Positions 8,637 to 17,398 of a stretch of DNA of 33,436 nt are shown piece by piece. The stretch covers positions 1 through 33,436 of the forward strand of contig CAKZKA010000040.1 of NCBI GenBank assembly GCA_937120965.1. The letters are read 5' to 3'. The notes below the pieces were generated by a model. That model worked only from the letters and a program-made list of their open reading frames with translations, was not told where the DNA came from and made no database searches. The DNA is from an uncultured Chloroflexota bacterium. GTDB taxonomy: Bacteria; Chloroflexota; Chloroflexia; Chloroflexales; Chloroflexaceae. Made by a program: the position numbers and the translations under genes. Numbering within the stretch: position 1 is the first letter of the stretch; the number at the start of each line of letters is the position of its first letter.

Positions 8637-8687
8637 CACAGCAAGGGCGCTCCATGTTGCTGGTCGCGCCCTCGACTTCTTGCTGTG
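8637..8687 (-). other. Imperfect inverted repeat in the hppA leader
   Basis: Arms CACAGCAA and TTGCTGTG (8637-8644, 8680-8687), plus inner arms GGGCGC (8645-8650) and GCGCCC (8666-8671), with an 8-nt bulge on one side. It lies between the likely hppA promoter and the start codon, about 50 nt upstream of the latter. It could be a leader hairpin or an operator; no known element matches. Confidence 0.35.
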
Positions 8688-8741
8688 ACGGGGAGAGGTA
8701 AACGTGTGCAATTATACCGCAGTTGCGTGTCCGTAGTGGCT

Positions 8742-8771
8742 ATTCTAACACATTCGCTTCGCGATTGTAAA
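8742..8771 (-). promoter_or_regulatory. Candidate promoter for hppA
   Basis: On the minus strand: -35 TTTACA (8771-8766), an 18-bp spacer, and -10 TAGAAT (8747-8742), each one mismatch from consensus. A second -10-like TATAAT lies at 8716-8711 without a good -35. Either gives a leader of roughly 120-150 nt before hppA. Confidence 0.5.
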
Positions 8772-8946
8772 GCGCGCCGCTCAGAGTTGCGGAATGGTTG
8801 TCCGGACTCAACCAGGTATTGGGCACGGCGCCCACGTGCGCCACGCCCCGGGGAAGCCCGGTTCCTGCGTCTGTGGTATGCTTACAGCAACCTGTAGCGC
8901 AGGCTGCTTCCGCATAAGCCGCGCCCCCTCAACGAGGAGGAACGTC

Positions 8947-10101
8947 ATGGAGCGCACGATCTTTTCGAGTGAACATCACCTGTTTCGCCAGAGTTTTCGC
9001 ACCTTCGTCGAGCGCGAGATCGCCCCTCACTACGAGCGCTGGGAACGTGAAGGGGTGGTCGAACGCGCCCTCTGGACCAGAGCCGGCGCCGCCGGTTTCC
9101 TCAGCCTTGGTATCGCCGAGGAGGACGGTGGATCGGGCATTGACGACTTTCGCTACAACGCGATCATCACCGAGGAGTTGTCGCGCCCGTTTTTCATGGG
9201 TGTTGGCTTCTCCGTCCATACCGATCTGGTTATCCCCTACCTCGTGAACCACGGCAGCGCCGAGCAGCGGCGCCGCTGGTTGCCCCGCATCGCCAGCGGC
9301 GAGTGCATCGGAGCCCTGGCAATGACCGAACCTGCCGCCGGGAGCGACCTGGCCGGCATTCGTACCACTGCCCGACGCGAGGGTGATCATTACATCCTTA
9401 ACGGGCAAAAGACCTTCATCTCCAATGGCATCAATGCTGACCTGGTGATTGTGGCTGTGAAAACCGACCCCGCCGCCGGTCATCGAGGGGTCAGCCTGCT
9501 GGTGGTCGAGCGCGACATGCCCGGCTTCAGCCGCGGTCGCAATCTCGAGAAGATCGGCCAGCACGCCCAGGACACCGCGGAACTCTTCTTCGACGACGTG
9601 CGGGTTCCCGTTGCCAATCTGCTCGGCGAAGAGGGGCGCGGCTTCGCCTATATGATGAGCAAGCTGCCCCAGGAGCGCCTGATCATCGCCGTTAGCGCTA
9701 TGGCCGGCGCCGAGGCCGCCTTTGAGATGACGGTCGCCTACTGCGCCGAGCGTACCGCCTTTGGCCGGCCCATCGGCGATTTCCAGCATACGCGCTTCCT
9801 GCTGGCCGAGCTGAAGACTGAACTGACTATCGGGCGTGTCTTCGTTGATCGCTGTATCGAGGCCCACGCGGCGGGTCGCCTGACTACCGAGGAGGCTTCG
9901 ATGGCCAAGTGGTGGGCCACCGAACTGCAGAATCGCGTGGTAGACCGGGGAGTGCAGCTCCACGGCGGCTATGGCTACATGCGCGAGTACCCCATCGCCC
10001 GCGCCTTCGTTGATGCCCGCGTGCAGACGATCTACGGCGGCACTACGGAAATTATGAAGGAGATTATCGGGCGGTCGCTGTTTCCGAAACGGCAGGCTTA
10101 G
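8947..10101 (+). CDS. Acyl-CoA dehydrogenase, long-chain-like
   Basis: A 384-residue FAD enzyme catalysing the first, alpha-beta dehydrogenation of acyl-CoA in beta-oxidation. It has the three-part family architecture: an N-terminal helical domain, a beta domain with AMTEPAAGSDLAG and GQKTFISNGINADLV, and a C-terminal helical domain with ERTAFGRPIGDFQ, LHGGYGYM and IYGGTTEIMKEIIGR. The position that carries the catalytic Glu in medium/short-chain enzymes (IYEGT) is Gly here, as in long-chain acyl-CoA dehydrogenases, which use a glutamate on another helix; Glu in AAFEMTVAY is the likely base (inference). The start at 8947 is chosen for the AGGAGGA site. It lies upstream of a thiolase on the same strand. 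Confidence 0.93.
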   Translation: MERTIFSSEHHLFRQSFRTFVEREIAPHYERWEREGVVERALWTRAGAAGFLSLGIAEEDGGSGIDDFRYNAIITEELSRPFFMGVGFSVHTDLVIPYLVNHGSAEQRRRWLPRIASGECIGALAMTEPAAGSDLAGIRTTARREGDHYILNGQKTFISNGINADLVIVAVKTDPAAGHRGVSLLVVERDMPGFSRGRNLEKIGQHAQDTAELFFDDVRVPVANLLGEEGRGFAYMMSKLPQERLIIAVSAMAGAEAAFEMTVAYCAERTAFGRPIGDFQHTRFLLAELKTELTIGRVFVDRCIEAHAAGRLTTEEASMAKWWATELQNRVVDRGVQLHGGYGYMREYPIARAFVDARVQTIYGGTTEIMKEIIGRSLFPKRQA

Positions 10102-10440
10102 GGGCACATTCTTTTCAACCGGGGCACGGATAAGTTGCCTGAGAAGGCGCAGCCCTCCTAAACCCTCCCACCAGGGAGGGGCGTGGGGAAACCCGGTTTC
10201 CCCACACCCCAACCGCCGTTGGGGGCGCCTGGCTCCCCAGCAGGTAGGGGCGTGGGGAACCCCCGGTTCCCTATTTTCACATCAGTCATCCATGCGGCTG
10301 CGCCGCACAACGCCAGAATGAAAATATTATTGTTCTTGGGAGGGCGAAGCCCTCCCAAACCCTCCCCTTGGCGGGTTGTTTCCTGGGAGGGCTTCGCCCT
10401 CCCAAACCCTCCCGCTGGCGGGCTATTTTCACATCAGGAA
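10102..10440. repeat. Mosaic palindromic repeat between acyl-CoA dehydrogenase and thiolase
   Basis: Holds GGGGAAACCCGGTTTCCCC (10185-10203), a shorter GGGGAACCCCCGGTTCCC copy near 10254-10271, the end motif TATTTTCACATCAG near 10271-10284 and again near 10424-10437, TGCGGCTGCGCCGCA near 10291-10305, GGGAGGGC-GAA-GCCCTCCC near 10339-10357, and GGGAGGGC-TTC-GCCCTCCC near 10385-10403. The last end motif stops 7 bp before the thiolase start codon. Confidence 0.85.
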
Positions 10441-10444
10441 AACT

Positions 10445-11647
10445 ATGCCAGACGCTTTCATTTTCGAAGCAATCCGGACCCCCAGGGGGCGCGGCAGGGC
10501 CGGAGGCGGCCTCGCCAGCGTCAGGCCGGTGCACCTCATCACCGGTCTGCTGGGCGAGTTACAGCGACGTTCCGGCCTCGATCCCGCCGCGGTTGAGGAT
10601 GTTATCCTCGGCTGTGTGACACCCATCGGCGAACAGGGGGCCAACATTGCCCGCACGGCGGTGCTCGCCGCCGGGTGGGACCAGCGCGTGCCCGGGGTGC
10701 AACTCAACCGCTTCTGCGCTAGCGGCCTCGAGGCGGTCAATCTGGCTGCGGCTATGGTCCGCTCGGGCTGGGAGCACCTGGTGCTAGCCGGCGGTGTCGA
10801 GTCGATGTCGCGCGTGCCCATCGGCAGCGATGGCGGCGCCTTGATGGATGACCCGGAGATCAGCCAGGCGGTCGGGTTCGTGCCCCAGGGTATCGGCGCC
10901 GACCTGATCGCTACCCTTGATGGGTTTAACCGCGAGGAGCTGGACGCGTTCGCGGTGGAGTCGCAACGACGCGCCGCCACTGCCCGCGCCGAGGGGCGCT
11001 TCGCCCGCTCGATCGTGCCCGTGCGCGACGCCAGCGGCCAGGTGCTCCTGGCGGAAGATGAACACATCCGCCCCGGGACGACACTCGAGGCTCTGGCGAA
11101 GTTGCCCCCGGCTTTTGCCCAGCTCGGCGCGTCAGGCTTCGACGCCGTGGCCCTGCGACGTTATCCTCACCTGGAGCGGATCGAGCATCTGCACACCGCC
11201 GGCAACTCCTCGGGCATCGTGGATGGCGCAGCGCTGGTGCTGGTCGGCAGCGAGGCGCGTGGACGCGCCCTCGGCCTGACGCCGCGGGCGCGCATCGTCT
11301 CGGTGGCCGTCGTCGGTAGCGAGCCTACGATTATGCTTACCGGCCCGGCCCCCGCCGCCCGTCTGGCCCTGGAACGCGCCGGCCTCCGCTTCGACGATAT
11401 TGACCTGTTCGAGATCAACGAGGCCTTTGCCGCAGTCGTACTGCACTTTCAGCGTGAGACCGGAGTGGATCTCGAGCGGATCAATGTCAACGGCGGAGCA
11501 ATTGCCCTCGGACATCCCCTGGGCGCTACCGGCGCCATGATCCTCGGCGCCTTGCTCGACGAGCTGGAGCGCCGCAATGGGCGCTATGGCCTGGCAGCCC
11601 TCTGTGTTGGCGGGGGCATGGGCATCGCTACAATCATCGAACGGTAA
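10445..11647 (+). CDS. Acetyl-CoA C-acyltransferase (thiolase)
   Basis: A 400-residue thiolase, the last step of beta-oxidation (thiolytic cleavage of 3-ketoacyl-CoA) or, in biosynthetic thiolases, acetoacetyl-CoA formation. Catalytic residues are visible: nucleophile Cys91 in [14 protein letters not shown], His357 in [14 protein letters not shown], and the second cysteine Cys387 in [14 protein letters not shown] supplies the conserved Asn-Glu segment. The start at 10445 has AGGAAA upstream, and that ribosome binding site adjoins the end of a mosaic repeat (CACATCAGG). Order with the upstream acyl-CoA dehydrogenase suggests degradative use. No hydratase or 3-hydroxyacyl-CoA dehydrogenase is in the window. 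Confidence 0.94.
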   Translation: MPDAFIFEAIRTPRGRGRAGGGLASVRPVHLITGLLGELQRRSGLDPAAVEDVILGCVTPIGEQGANIARTAVLAAGWDQRVPGVQLNRFCASGLEAVNLAAAMVRSGWEHLVLAGGVESMSRVPIGSDGGALMDDPEISQAVGFVPQGIGADLIATLDGFNREELDAFAVESQRRAATARAEGRFARSIVPVRDASGQVLLAEDEHIRPGTTLEALAKLPPAFAQLGASGFDAVALRRYPHLERIEHLHTAGNSSGIVDGAALVLVGSEARGRALGLTPRARIVSVAVVGSEPTIMLTGPAPAARLALERAGLRFDDIDLFEINEAFAAVVLHFQRETGVDLERINVNGGAIALGHPLGATGAMILGALLDELERRNGRYGLAALCVGGGMGIATIIER

Positions 11648-11649
11648 AA

Positions 11650-11745
11650 CTGAGCTGAACATAGCCCGTGTGCGGGAGGTTTTGGGAGGGCTGCGCCCTC
11701 CCAAAAATAAATTTTCATCTCGTTGTGCGGAGTAGCCGCATCGGC
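11650..11745. repeat. Mosaic palindromic repeat between thiolase and permease
   Basis: A short unit: CTGAACATAGCC end motif (about 11654), GGGAGGGC-TGC-GCCCTCCC (about 11685-11703), AAAAATAAATTTTCATC linker, and TGTGCGGAGTAGCCGCA (about 11723-11739), the last with a stem mismatch. Confidence 0.8.
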
Positions 11746-11766
11746 GCCTATCAGGAGTATCCTTGT

Positions 11767-14154
11767 ATGCCTGGCGTGCGCTGGCGCAAGGTCCTGCGTG
11801 ATCTCAACTCTACCCCGACCCGCACCACGCTGGTGGTGCTCTCGATTGCGGTGGGCGTCTTTGTCTTCGGCACGATCCTGGCCACGCGGACCATCTTGCA
11901 GCGGGAACTGCGCAGCAGTTTTCTCGCCACCAACCCGCCCAGCGCGATCATTACCACCGCGCCCTTCGATGACGAACTGGTCGAGGCGGCGCGCCGCATC
12001 TCCGGCGTGGCCCGGGCCCAGGGTCGCCGCGCCGTCACGGCGCGCATCGAGGTCGGCCCGGACACCTGGCAGGAGGCCGTGTTCTACGTGCTGCCCGACG
12101 ACGGTATCACCGAGGTAAGCATCGTCCGGCCCTACGCGGGAGCCTGGCCCCCTCCGGATCACGCCGTGCTCATCGAACGCGCTTCGACGGTCAGGGCGCG
12201 CGCCACGGTCGGCGACACGCTCCGCGTTGAGTTGCCGGGCCAGCACGCCCGCAACCTGCCAGTGGCCGGGCTGACCCACGACCTGAGTCTGCCTCCGGCA
12301 GTGATTGCCGGTCAGGTCTTCGGGTACATCACCTTCGATACGCTGGAGTGGCTGGGCGGAACACGGGGCTACCAGCAACTCGCGATTGTGGTGGAGGGTG
12401 ACCGCACCGACCGGGCGCACATTCGCAGCGTCGCCGCGGCGGTGGAGCGCCTGTTGAAGCGCAGCGGCCGCGAGGTGTACACGGTCGAGATCCCGCCGCC
12501 GCTGCAGCATCCGGTAGAGGTGCTGCTGCCAACGATGATGGCGATCATGACGACCATCGGTTCGCTGGCTCTGCTGATCAGCGCCTTTCTGATTATCAAT
12601 ACGATCAATGCTATCCTGACGCAGCAGACGCGCCAGATCGGAGTGATGAAGGCCATCGGCGCCAGCGCCGGGCAGATCGCCCGGCTCTACGTCGGGCTGG
12701 CTGTGGCCTTCGGGTCACTGGCTTTGCTGCTCGCCGTGCCGCTCAGCGCCCTCGGCGCGCGGGCGCTCTCCCGTTTTCTGGCTGGACAACTCAACGTTGA
12801 CCTCCACGCTACCCGCCTGCCGCCCGAGGTGCTGGTGATTGAACTGTTCGCGGCCCTGTGCGTGCCGCTGGTCGCGGCTGCAGTGCCCATCCGCGCCGTG
12901 GTCAGGCAACCGGCGCACGCGGCCCTGGCCGGGCATACGACCGCACCGGTCACAGCCACACCGTTGGATGGGCTGATCGGGCGGCTCACCATTTTCGGGC
13001 GCCCCACACGCCTCGCGCTCCGCAACACCTTTCGCCGCCGGGGGCGCCTGGCGCGCACTGTGATCGCTCTGGCCCTTGGTGGGGCCGTCTTTGTCGCGGC
13101 GATGACTCTGCGCCTGTCGCTGTTTGCGACCCTCGACGCCAGTATCGCCTCGCAGCATTACGACATTGAGATCCAGTTCAGCCGTCCCTATCGCGCGGCA
13201 CAGGTCGCTTCGCTTGTCCGCAGCGTGCCCGGTGTGACCGACGTTGAGAGTCTGCTGCGTAACACGGCCTTCCCCGTGCGGGCCGATGGCAGTACCGGCG
13301 AGGTGATGGCCGTGCGGGCCATGCCCGCCGACACGACGATGTACGCCCCACGTATGGCCGAGGGGCGCTGGTTGCGTCCCGGCGATACGCAGGCGGTCGT
13401 GCTGAGCACCAATATTATGCACAAGGAGCCGGGCACAGGTGTGGGCGACCTTATCCATCTGGAGATAGAGGGCAAGACATCTGCGTTTAAGGTTGTCGGC
13501 CTGATTGAGGAAATTATGCCGCCGGTCAACCCGGTCTGGGTGTACATGACCCTCGACGCCTACACGGCGGTGCAGGGCGGAGCGGGCCGCACTGATACGC
13601 TGCGCGTCGCCACAACCAGCCACGACGCCGCCGGTCACGCCGCAATGGTGAGGACCCTGGAACAACAACTGGCGGATGGCGGTTTCGAGGTGCGCCTCAT
13701 CCACAGCCGCTCGGAGGATCGGGCCATTCTGGCCGAGCGTTTCAACCTGATCAGCGTGGTCCTCTCGATCCTGGCTCTGCTCATCGGCCTGGTCGGTGGG
13801 CTGGGGTTGGCCGGCACGATGAGCATCAACGTGCTGGAGCGCACCCGCGAGATCGGGATCATGCGCGCCATTGGCGCGAGTGACGGCGCGATCCAGCGCA
13901 TTATCGTCAGCGAGAGCGTGGTGATCGCACTCCTGGCCTGGTGCGCGGGGACGCTGTTCTCTGTGCCGCTGAGCTACGCTATGTGCTATGGTTTCGGCAA
14001 GAGTCTGCTCAATGTGCCGTTACTCTGGGCCTATGCCCTGCCCGCTGTAGTGGCCTGGCTTGTAGCGGCGCTGGCGATCGCCGTGGTCGCCAGTCTGCTG
14101 CCCGCGCGAACGGCAACGCGCCTGACGGTTCGCGAGGTGCTGGCTTATGAGTGA
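11767..14154 (+). CDS. FtsX/MacB-type ABC transporter permease (orphan)
   Basis: A 795-residue integral membrane protein with two FtsX-type permease domains and two extracytoplasmic MacB-like periplasmic-core regions. The N-terminus RWRKVLRDL...TRTTLVVLSIAVGVF is a first membrane helix. A helix cluster with TINAILTQQTRQIGVMKAIGAS (about residues 255-385) forms FtsX domain 1. A second with MSINVLERTREIGIMRAIGAS (about 665-790) forms domain 2 and ends in the usual TVREVLAYE. Roughly eight transmembrane segments are visible. It is a clear paralogue of the permease at 26890-29286, but no ATPase or fusion protein lies next to it. The start at 11767 has AGGAG upstream. Substrate is unknown; this family moves lipids, peptides or antibiotics, or transmits mechanical signals. 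Confidence 0.9.
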   Translation: MPGVRWRKVLRDLNSTPTRTTLVVLSIAVGVFVFGTILATRTILQRELRSSFLATNPPSAIITTAPFDDELVEAARRISGVARAQGRRAVTARIEVGPDTWQEAVFYVLPDDGITEVSIVRPYAGAWPPPDHAVLIERASTVRARATVGDTLRVELPGQHARNLPVAGLTHDLSLPPAVIAGQVFGYITFDTLEWLGGTRGYQQLAIVVEGDRTDRAHIRSVAAAVERLLKRSGREVYTVEIPPPLQHPVEVLLPTMMAIMTTIGSLALLISAFLIINTINAILTQQTRQIGVMKAIGASAGQIARLYVGLAVAFGSLALLLAVPLSALGARALSRFLAGQLNVDLHATRLPPEVLVIELFAALCVPLVAAAVPIRAVVRQPAHAALAGHTTAPVTATPLDGLIGRLTIFGRPTRLALRNTFRRRGRLARTVIALALGGAVFVAAMTLRLSLFATLDASIASQHYDIEIQFSRPYRAAQVASLVRSVPGVTDVESLLRNTAFPVRADGSTGEVMAVRAMPADTTMYAPRMAEGRWLRPGDTQAVVLSTNIMHKEPGTGVGDLIHLEIEGKTSAFKVVGLIEEIMPPVNPVWVYMTLDAYTAVQGGAGRTDTLRVATTSHDAAGHAAMVRTLEQQLADGGFEVRLIHSRSEDRAILAERFNLISVVLSILALLIGLVGGLGLAGTMSINVLERTREIGIMRAIGASDGAIQRIIVSESVVIALLAWCAGTLFSVPLSYAMCYGFGKSLLNVPLLWAYALPAVVAWLVAALAIAVVASLLPARTATRLTVREVLAYE

Positions 14155-14535
14155 ACGGCGTGGGATACCGCGCCCCCCTGTGCCGCAGCGCTATGTTTCC
14201 TCGACAAGCTGCGCCGCACAACGACAAGATAAACAATGGGTTTTTCCTGGGAGGGCTGCGCCCTCCCAACCCCTCCCGGTGGGGAGGGCTTGCTGCCCCC
14301 ACGGGCAGGGGCGCGGTTCGACAAGCTCACCACAGGTGGGGAAACCCGGTTTCCCCTATTTTCACCTCAGTATCCATGCGGCTGCGCCGCACAACGCCGG
14401 AATGAACATATTATTGTTCTTGGGAGGGCTTCGCCCTCCCAAACCCTCCCCGCTGGCGGGTTGTTTCCTGGGAGGGGGTAGGGGCGCGGCGCCGCCGCGC
14501 CCCTACGCCCAAACCCTCCCGCAGGCGGGCTATGT
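14155..14535. repeat. Mosaic palindromic repeat between convergent permease and trpE genes
   Basis: Dense array: GGGAGGGC-TGC-GCCCTCCC (about 14252-14270), GCGGTTCGACAAGCTCACC (about 14311-14329), GGGGAAACCCGGTTTCCCC (14338-14356), TATTTTCACCTCAG, TGCGGCTGCGCCGCA (about 14377-14391), GGGAGGGC-TTC-GCCCTCCC (about 14422-14440), the 29-bp palindrome with 14-nt arms GTAGGGGCGCGGCG / CGCCGCGCCCCTAC (14478-14506), and the end motif CTATGTTCACATCAG (14530-14544), which overlaps the trpE stop codon. No gene is visible. Confidence 0.88.
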
Positions 14536-16062
14536 TCACATCAGTTCTTCCGCCATATCAATGGCACGCAACAGAGCCGCGGCCTTGTTGCAACTCTCCT
14601 GGTACTCGGCCTCGGGGTCGCTGTCGGCCACCACGCCGCCGCCGGCCTGCATGTAAGCGATGCGATTCTGGATGACCAGGGTACGCAGGGCGATACAGGT
14701 GTCGAGGTCGCCATTGAAGCCTACGTGGCCCACGCAGCCGGCATAGATGCCGCGGCGCGTGCCCTCCAGTTCGGCGATGATCTCCATGGCGCGGATCTTG
14801 GGCGCTCCGCTCACCGTGCCGGCGGGAAAGCAGGCCCGCAGCGCGTCCAGGGCGCTCATATCACTCCGCAGCCGCCCGGTCACGTGGCTCACCAGGTGCA
14901 TCACGTGACTGTACTTCTCGACAACCATGAACGTAGGCACGCGGACGGTGCCTGGCTCACTGACCCGCCCGATATCGTTGCGCCCCAGATCCACCAGCAT
15001 CAGATGCTCGGCGCGCTCCTTCTCATCGGCCAGCAGTTCTTCGGCCAGGGCGGCGTCTTCGGCCATATCGCGCCCGCGGCGGCGCGTGCCGGCGATGGGG
15101 TGGGTCTGCACCTCGCCCTCCTGCACGCGCACCAGCAATTCAGGCGAAGCGCCCACCAGGTCACCCTCGCCCGTGCGCAGGAGAAACATGTACGGCGAGG
15201 GGTTGATCGTGCGCAGCGCGCGGTAGATCGTCACCGCGTCGGCGCTGGTGGGCCGGCTGAAACGCTGCGAGGGCACGACCTGGAAGATGTCTCCAGCAGC
15301 GATGTACTCTTTTGCCCGCAGTACATTGGCGTGGTACTGCTCGCGGGTAACGTTGGAGACCGGCGCGGGCCGCGGGCCCGGCGCGTCTGTCCCGGAATGG
15401 GGCTCATAGTTCCGCGGCTCCAGTTCGCGCGCACCAGGGCGCGCGGCGGGCGCGATCGGCTCACGCAGACGGGCCACCAGGGCCTCGATCCGCGCCGTGG
15501 CGCGGCGGTACTCGGCCTCCAGGTCCTCGGCGTCCAGATGCACGTGCGAGAGCACCTTGAGCTTGTGGCGCAGGTGGTCGAAAATCAGCAGGGTGTCCAC
15601 AAACATCCAGAAGCCCTCGGGCATCTGGTAGTCGCAGGGCTCGGGCACCGGCAGACGCTCGAAGTAGCTCACCGTCTCGTAGCCCAGGTAGCCCACCGCT
15701 CCGCCGACAAAACGCGGCAGGTCGGGAAGGCGCACGGGGCGGTAGGCGCTGAGGTAGCTGCCCAGCACCACCAGCGGGTCGCTGTAGTTGAGCGTCTGCT
15801 TGTAGCCGCCCTGCACGGCCTGGGCCACGCCACGGTCGAGGCGCAGGGTCAGGTATGGATCGCTGCCGATGAAGGAGTAGCGGGCAATGTGCTGCCCGCC
15901 CTCCACACTCTCCAGCAGGAAGCTGTAGGCGCCCTGCGCCACTTTCAGATAGGCCGAGACCGGCGTCTCCAGGTCGGCCAGGATTTCACGGTAGATGGGG
16001 CAGAGGTTGCCCTGACCGCGCAGGGCACGCACCTCTTCCAGACTCGGGGTATACATAGGCAT
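14536..16062 (-). CDS. trpE: Anthranilate synthase component I
   Basis: A 508-residue chorismate-using enzyme making anthranilate, the first committed step to tryptophan, with a glutaminase partner (TrpG) not in this window. Seen: the N-terminal Trp feedback site LLES in YSFLLESVEGG; and in the C-terminal chorismate-binding domain DIFQVVPSQRF, NPSPYMFLL, GTRRRGRD, DEKERAEHLMLVDLGRND and GTVSGAPKIRAMEII. The start is uncertain: ATG at 16062 or 16056 (with GGAAAG upstream), or a TTG at 16089 that overlaps the trpS stop. Gene order trpS-trpE with essentially no gap indicates an operon. The last codons (Leu-Met-stop, CTG ATG TGA) coincide with the conserved end of the adjoining mosaic repeat. Confidence 0.96.
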   Translation of the reverse strand: MPMYTPSLEEVRALRGQGNLCPIYREILADLETPVSAYLKVAQGAYSFLLESVEGGQHIARYSFIGSDPYLTLRLDRGVAQAVQGGYKQTLNYSDPLVVLGSYLSAYRPVRLPDLPRFVGGAVGYLGYETVSYFERLPVPEPCDYQMPEGFWMFVDTLLIFDHLRHKLKVLSHVHLDAEDLEAEYRRATARIEALVARLREPIAPAARPGARELEPRNYEPHSGTDAPGPRPAPVSNVTREQYHANVLRAKEYIAAGDIFQVVPSQRFSRPTSADAVTIYRALRTINPSPYMFLLRTGEGDLVGASPELLVRVQEGEVQTHPIAGTRRRGRDMAEDAALAEELLADEKERAEHLMLVDLGRNDIGRVSEPGTVRVPTFMVVEKYSHVMHLVSHVTGRLRSDMSALDALRACFPAGTVSGAPKIRAMEIIAELEGTRRGIYAGCVGHVGFNGDLDTCIALRTLVIQNRIAYMQAGGGVVADSDPEAEYQESCNKAAALLRAIDMAEELM

Positions 16063-16085
16063 TGCTTTCCAGCCATCAAGCGCCG

Positions 16086-17099
16086 TCAACGGAAGTAGGT
16101 CAGACCCATCGCCTCTTCGACCAGGCGGATGGTCTCGCGGGCCACGGCGCGGGTCCGCTCGTTGCCAGCGGCGATGATCTCGTCCACCAGGCGCGGGTTG
16201 GCCTCGTAGTGCGCGCGGCGCTCGCGGATGGGCGCCAGGAAGTTCTCCAGGGCGAGCAGGAGCTTGCGCTTGACCTCCACGTCTCCCACACGGCCCTGGC
16301 GGTAGCGCTCCTTCAGATCGTTGACCTCCTCGAGATTCGGGTTGAAGGCGTCGTGGTAGGCAAACACCGGGTTGCCTTCCACCCGCCCGGGGATGTCGGC
16401 GCGGATACGGTTCGGATCGGTGTACATGCCGCGCACCTTCTGCTCCACGGTCTTCGGGTCATCGGAAAGGAAGATCGCGTTGCCGGCGCTCTTGCTCATC
16501 TTGCCCTGACCATCAGTGCCGGGGAGGGTGCCGACCTCGGGCACCAGGGCTTCCGGCTCGGGGAAGACCTCGCCGTAGAGGTAGTTGAAGCGCCGGGCGA
16601 TCTCGCGGGTGATCTCCACGTGGGCCTCATTGTCCTTGCCCACCGGCACCAGGTGCGCCCGCGGCATCAGAATGTCGCCGGCTTGCAACACCGGGTAGCC
16701 CAGCAGGCCGAAGGGGAGTTGTTCCTCGTCGATGTTGGCGTTACGCGCCATATCTTTGATGCTCGGCAGGCGCGCCAGGCGTGGCACGGTCACCAGCATC
16801 TCGAAAATCAGGTTGAGCTGATAGATCTCCTTCACCGCTGATTGCACGTAGAATGTAACCTTATTCGGGTCAATTCCCACCGCAAGATGATCCAGCACCA
16901 GATCACGAATATTCTGGGGGATTTCGGCAATATCTCCACGGGTGGGTTTTGTGGTTAATACGTGTAGATCAGCGATAATAAAGAAGCACTCGTAGGTATC
17001 CTGCAAAGCCACCCGGTTCTGCAATGAGCCGACATAGTGGCCCAGGTGCAGCTTGCCGGTTGGCCGATCACCGGTCAGAATGCGTTGTTTCGTGGTCAT
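16086..17099 (-). CDS. trpS: Tryptophanyl-tRNA synthetase
   Basis: A 337-residue class I aminoacyl-tRNA synthetase charging tRNA-Trp. Class signatures are KLHLGHYVG (HIGH-type, about residues 16-24) after GDRPTG, and KMSKSAGN (200-207). Length is normal for bacterial TrpRS (~330). The start at 17099 has GGAAGGA upstream. It heads a two-gene operon with trpE directly downstream, tying tRNA-Trp charging to Trp synthesis. No T-box was found in its leader, which instead carries mosaic repeats starting about 20 bp upstream of the start codon. Identification is firm. Confidence 0.96.
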   Translation of the reverse strand: MTTKQRILTGDRPTGKLHLGHYVGSLQNRVALQDTYECFFIIADLHVLTTKPTRGDIAEIPQNIRDLVLDHLAVGIDPNKVTFYVQSAVKEIYQLNLIFEMLVTVPRLARLPSIKDMARNANIDEEQLPFGLLGYPVLQAGDILMPRAHLVPVGKDNEAHVEITREIARRFNYLYGEVFPEPEALVPEVGTLPGTDGQGKMSKSAGNAIFLSDDPKTVEQKVRGMYTDPNRIRADIPGRVEGNPVFAYHDAFNPNLEEVNDLKERYRQGRVGDVEVKRKLLLALENFLAPIRERRAHYEANPRLVDEIIAAGNERTRAVARETIRLVEEAMGLTYFR

Positions 17100-17114
17100 A
17101 GAACGTCCTTCCCT

Positions 17115-17275
17115 CTGTACTGATGTGAGCATATGGGGAAACCGGGTTTCCCCACGCCCCTCCCTGTGGGGAGGATTTAACCATATTCATTCCGGCGTTG
17201 TGCGGCGCAGCCGCGTGGACGGCTGATGTGAAAGGGGCAACCAGGTTGCCCCATACCCCTCTCGACGGGGAGGGT
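17115..17275. repeat. Mosaic palindromic repeat upstream of trpS
   Basis: End motif CTGATGTGAGCATA (about 17120), GGGGAAACCGGGTTTCCCC (17135-17153), TGTGCGGCGCAGCCGCG (about 17200-17216), GGACGGCTGATGTGAA, and the compensated variant GGGGCAACCAGGTTGCCCC (17234-17252). The remaining 120 bp to the next gene at 17399 hold nothing recognisable. Confidence 0.85.
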
Positions 17276-17398
17276 ATGAGCGGATTCGTCCTGTACAGAA
17301 TACTGCTGGCGAGCCAGGGTACGCAGGCCTCCGGCCCGCACGCGAGTATCCCGCCCGCGCACCCGGCGTGGATACAACGGGGTGTGCCACCAGTATCT

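Noticed and set aside
14725-16098. Open frame antisense to trpE
   Set aside because: No family motif, composition of a shadow frame, and the opposite strand encodes complete TrpE.
17100-17398. T-box upstream of trpS
   Set aside because: No AGTGG-ACCGCG core, specifier region or U-tract hairpin on the minus strand; only mosaic repeats are present.
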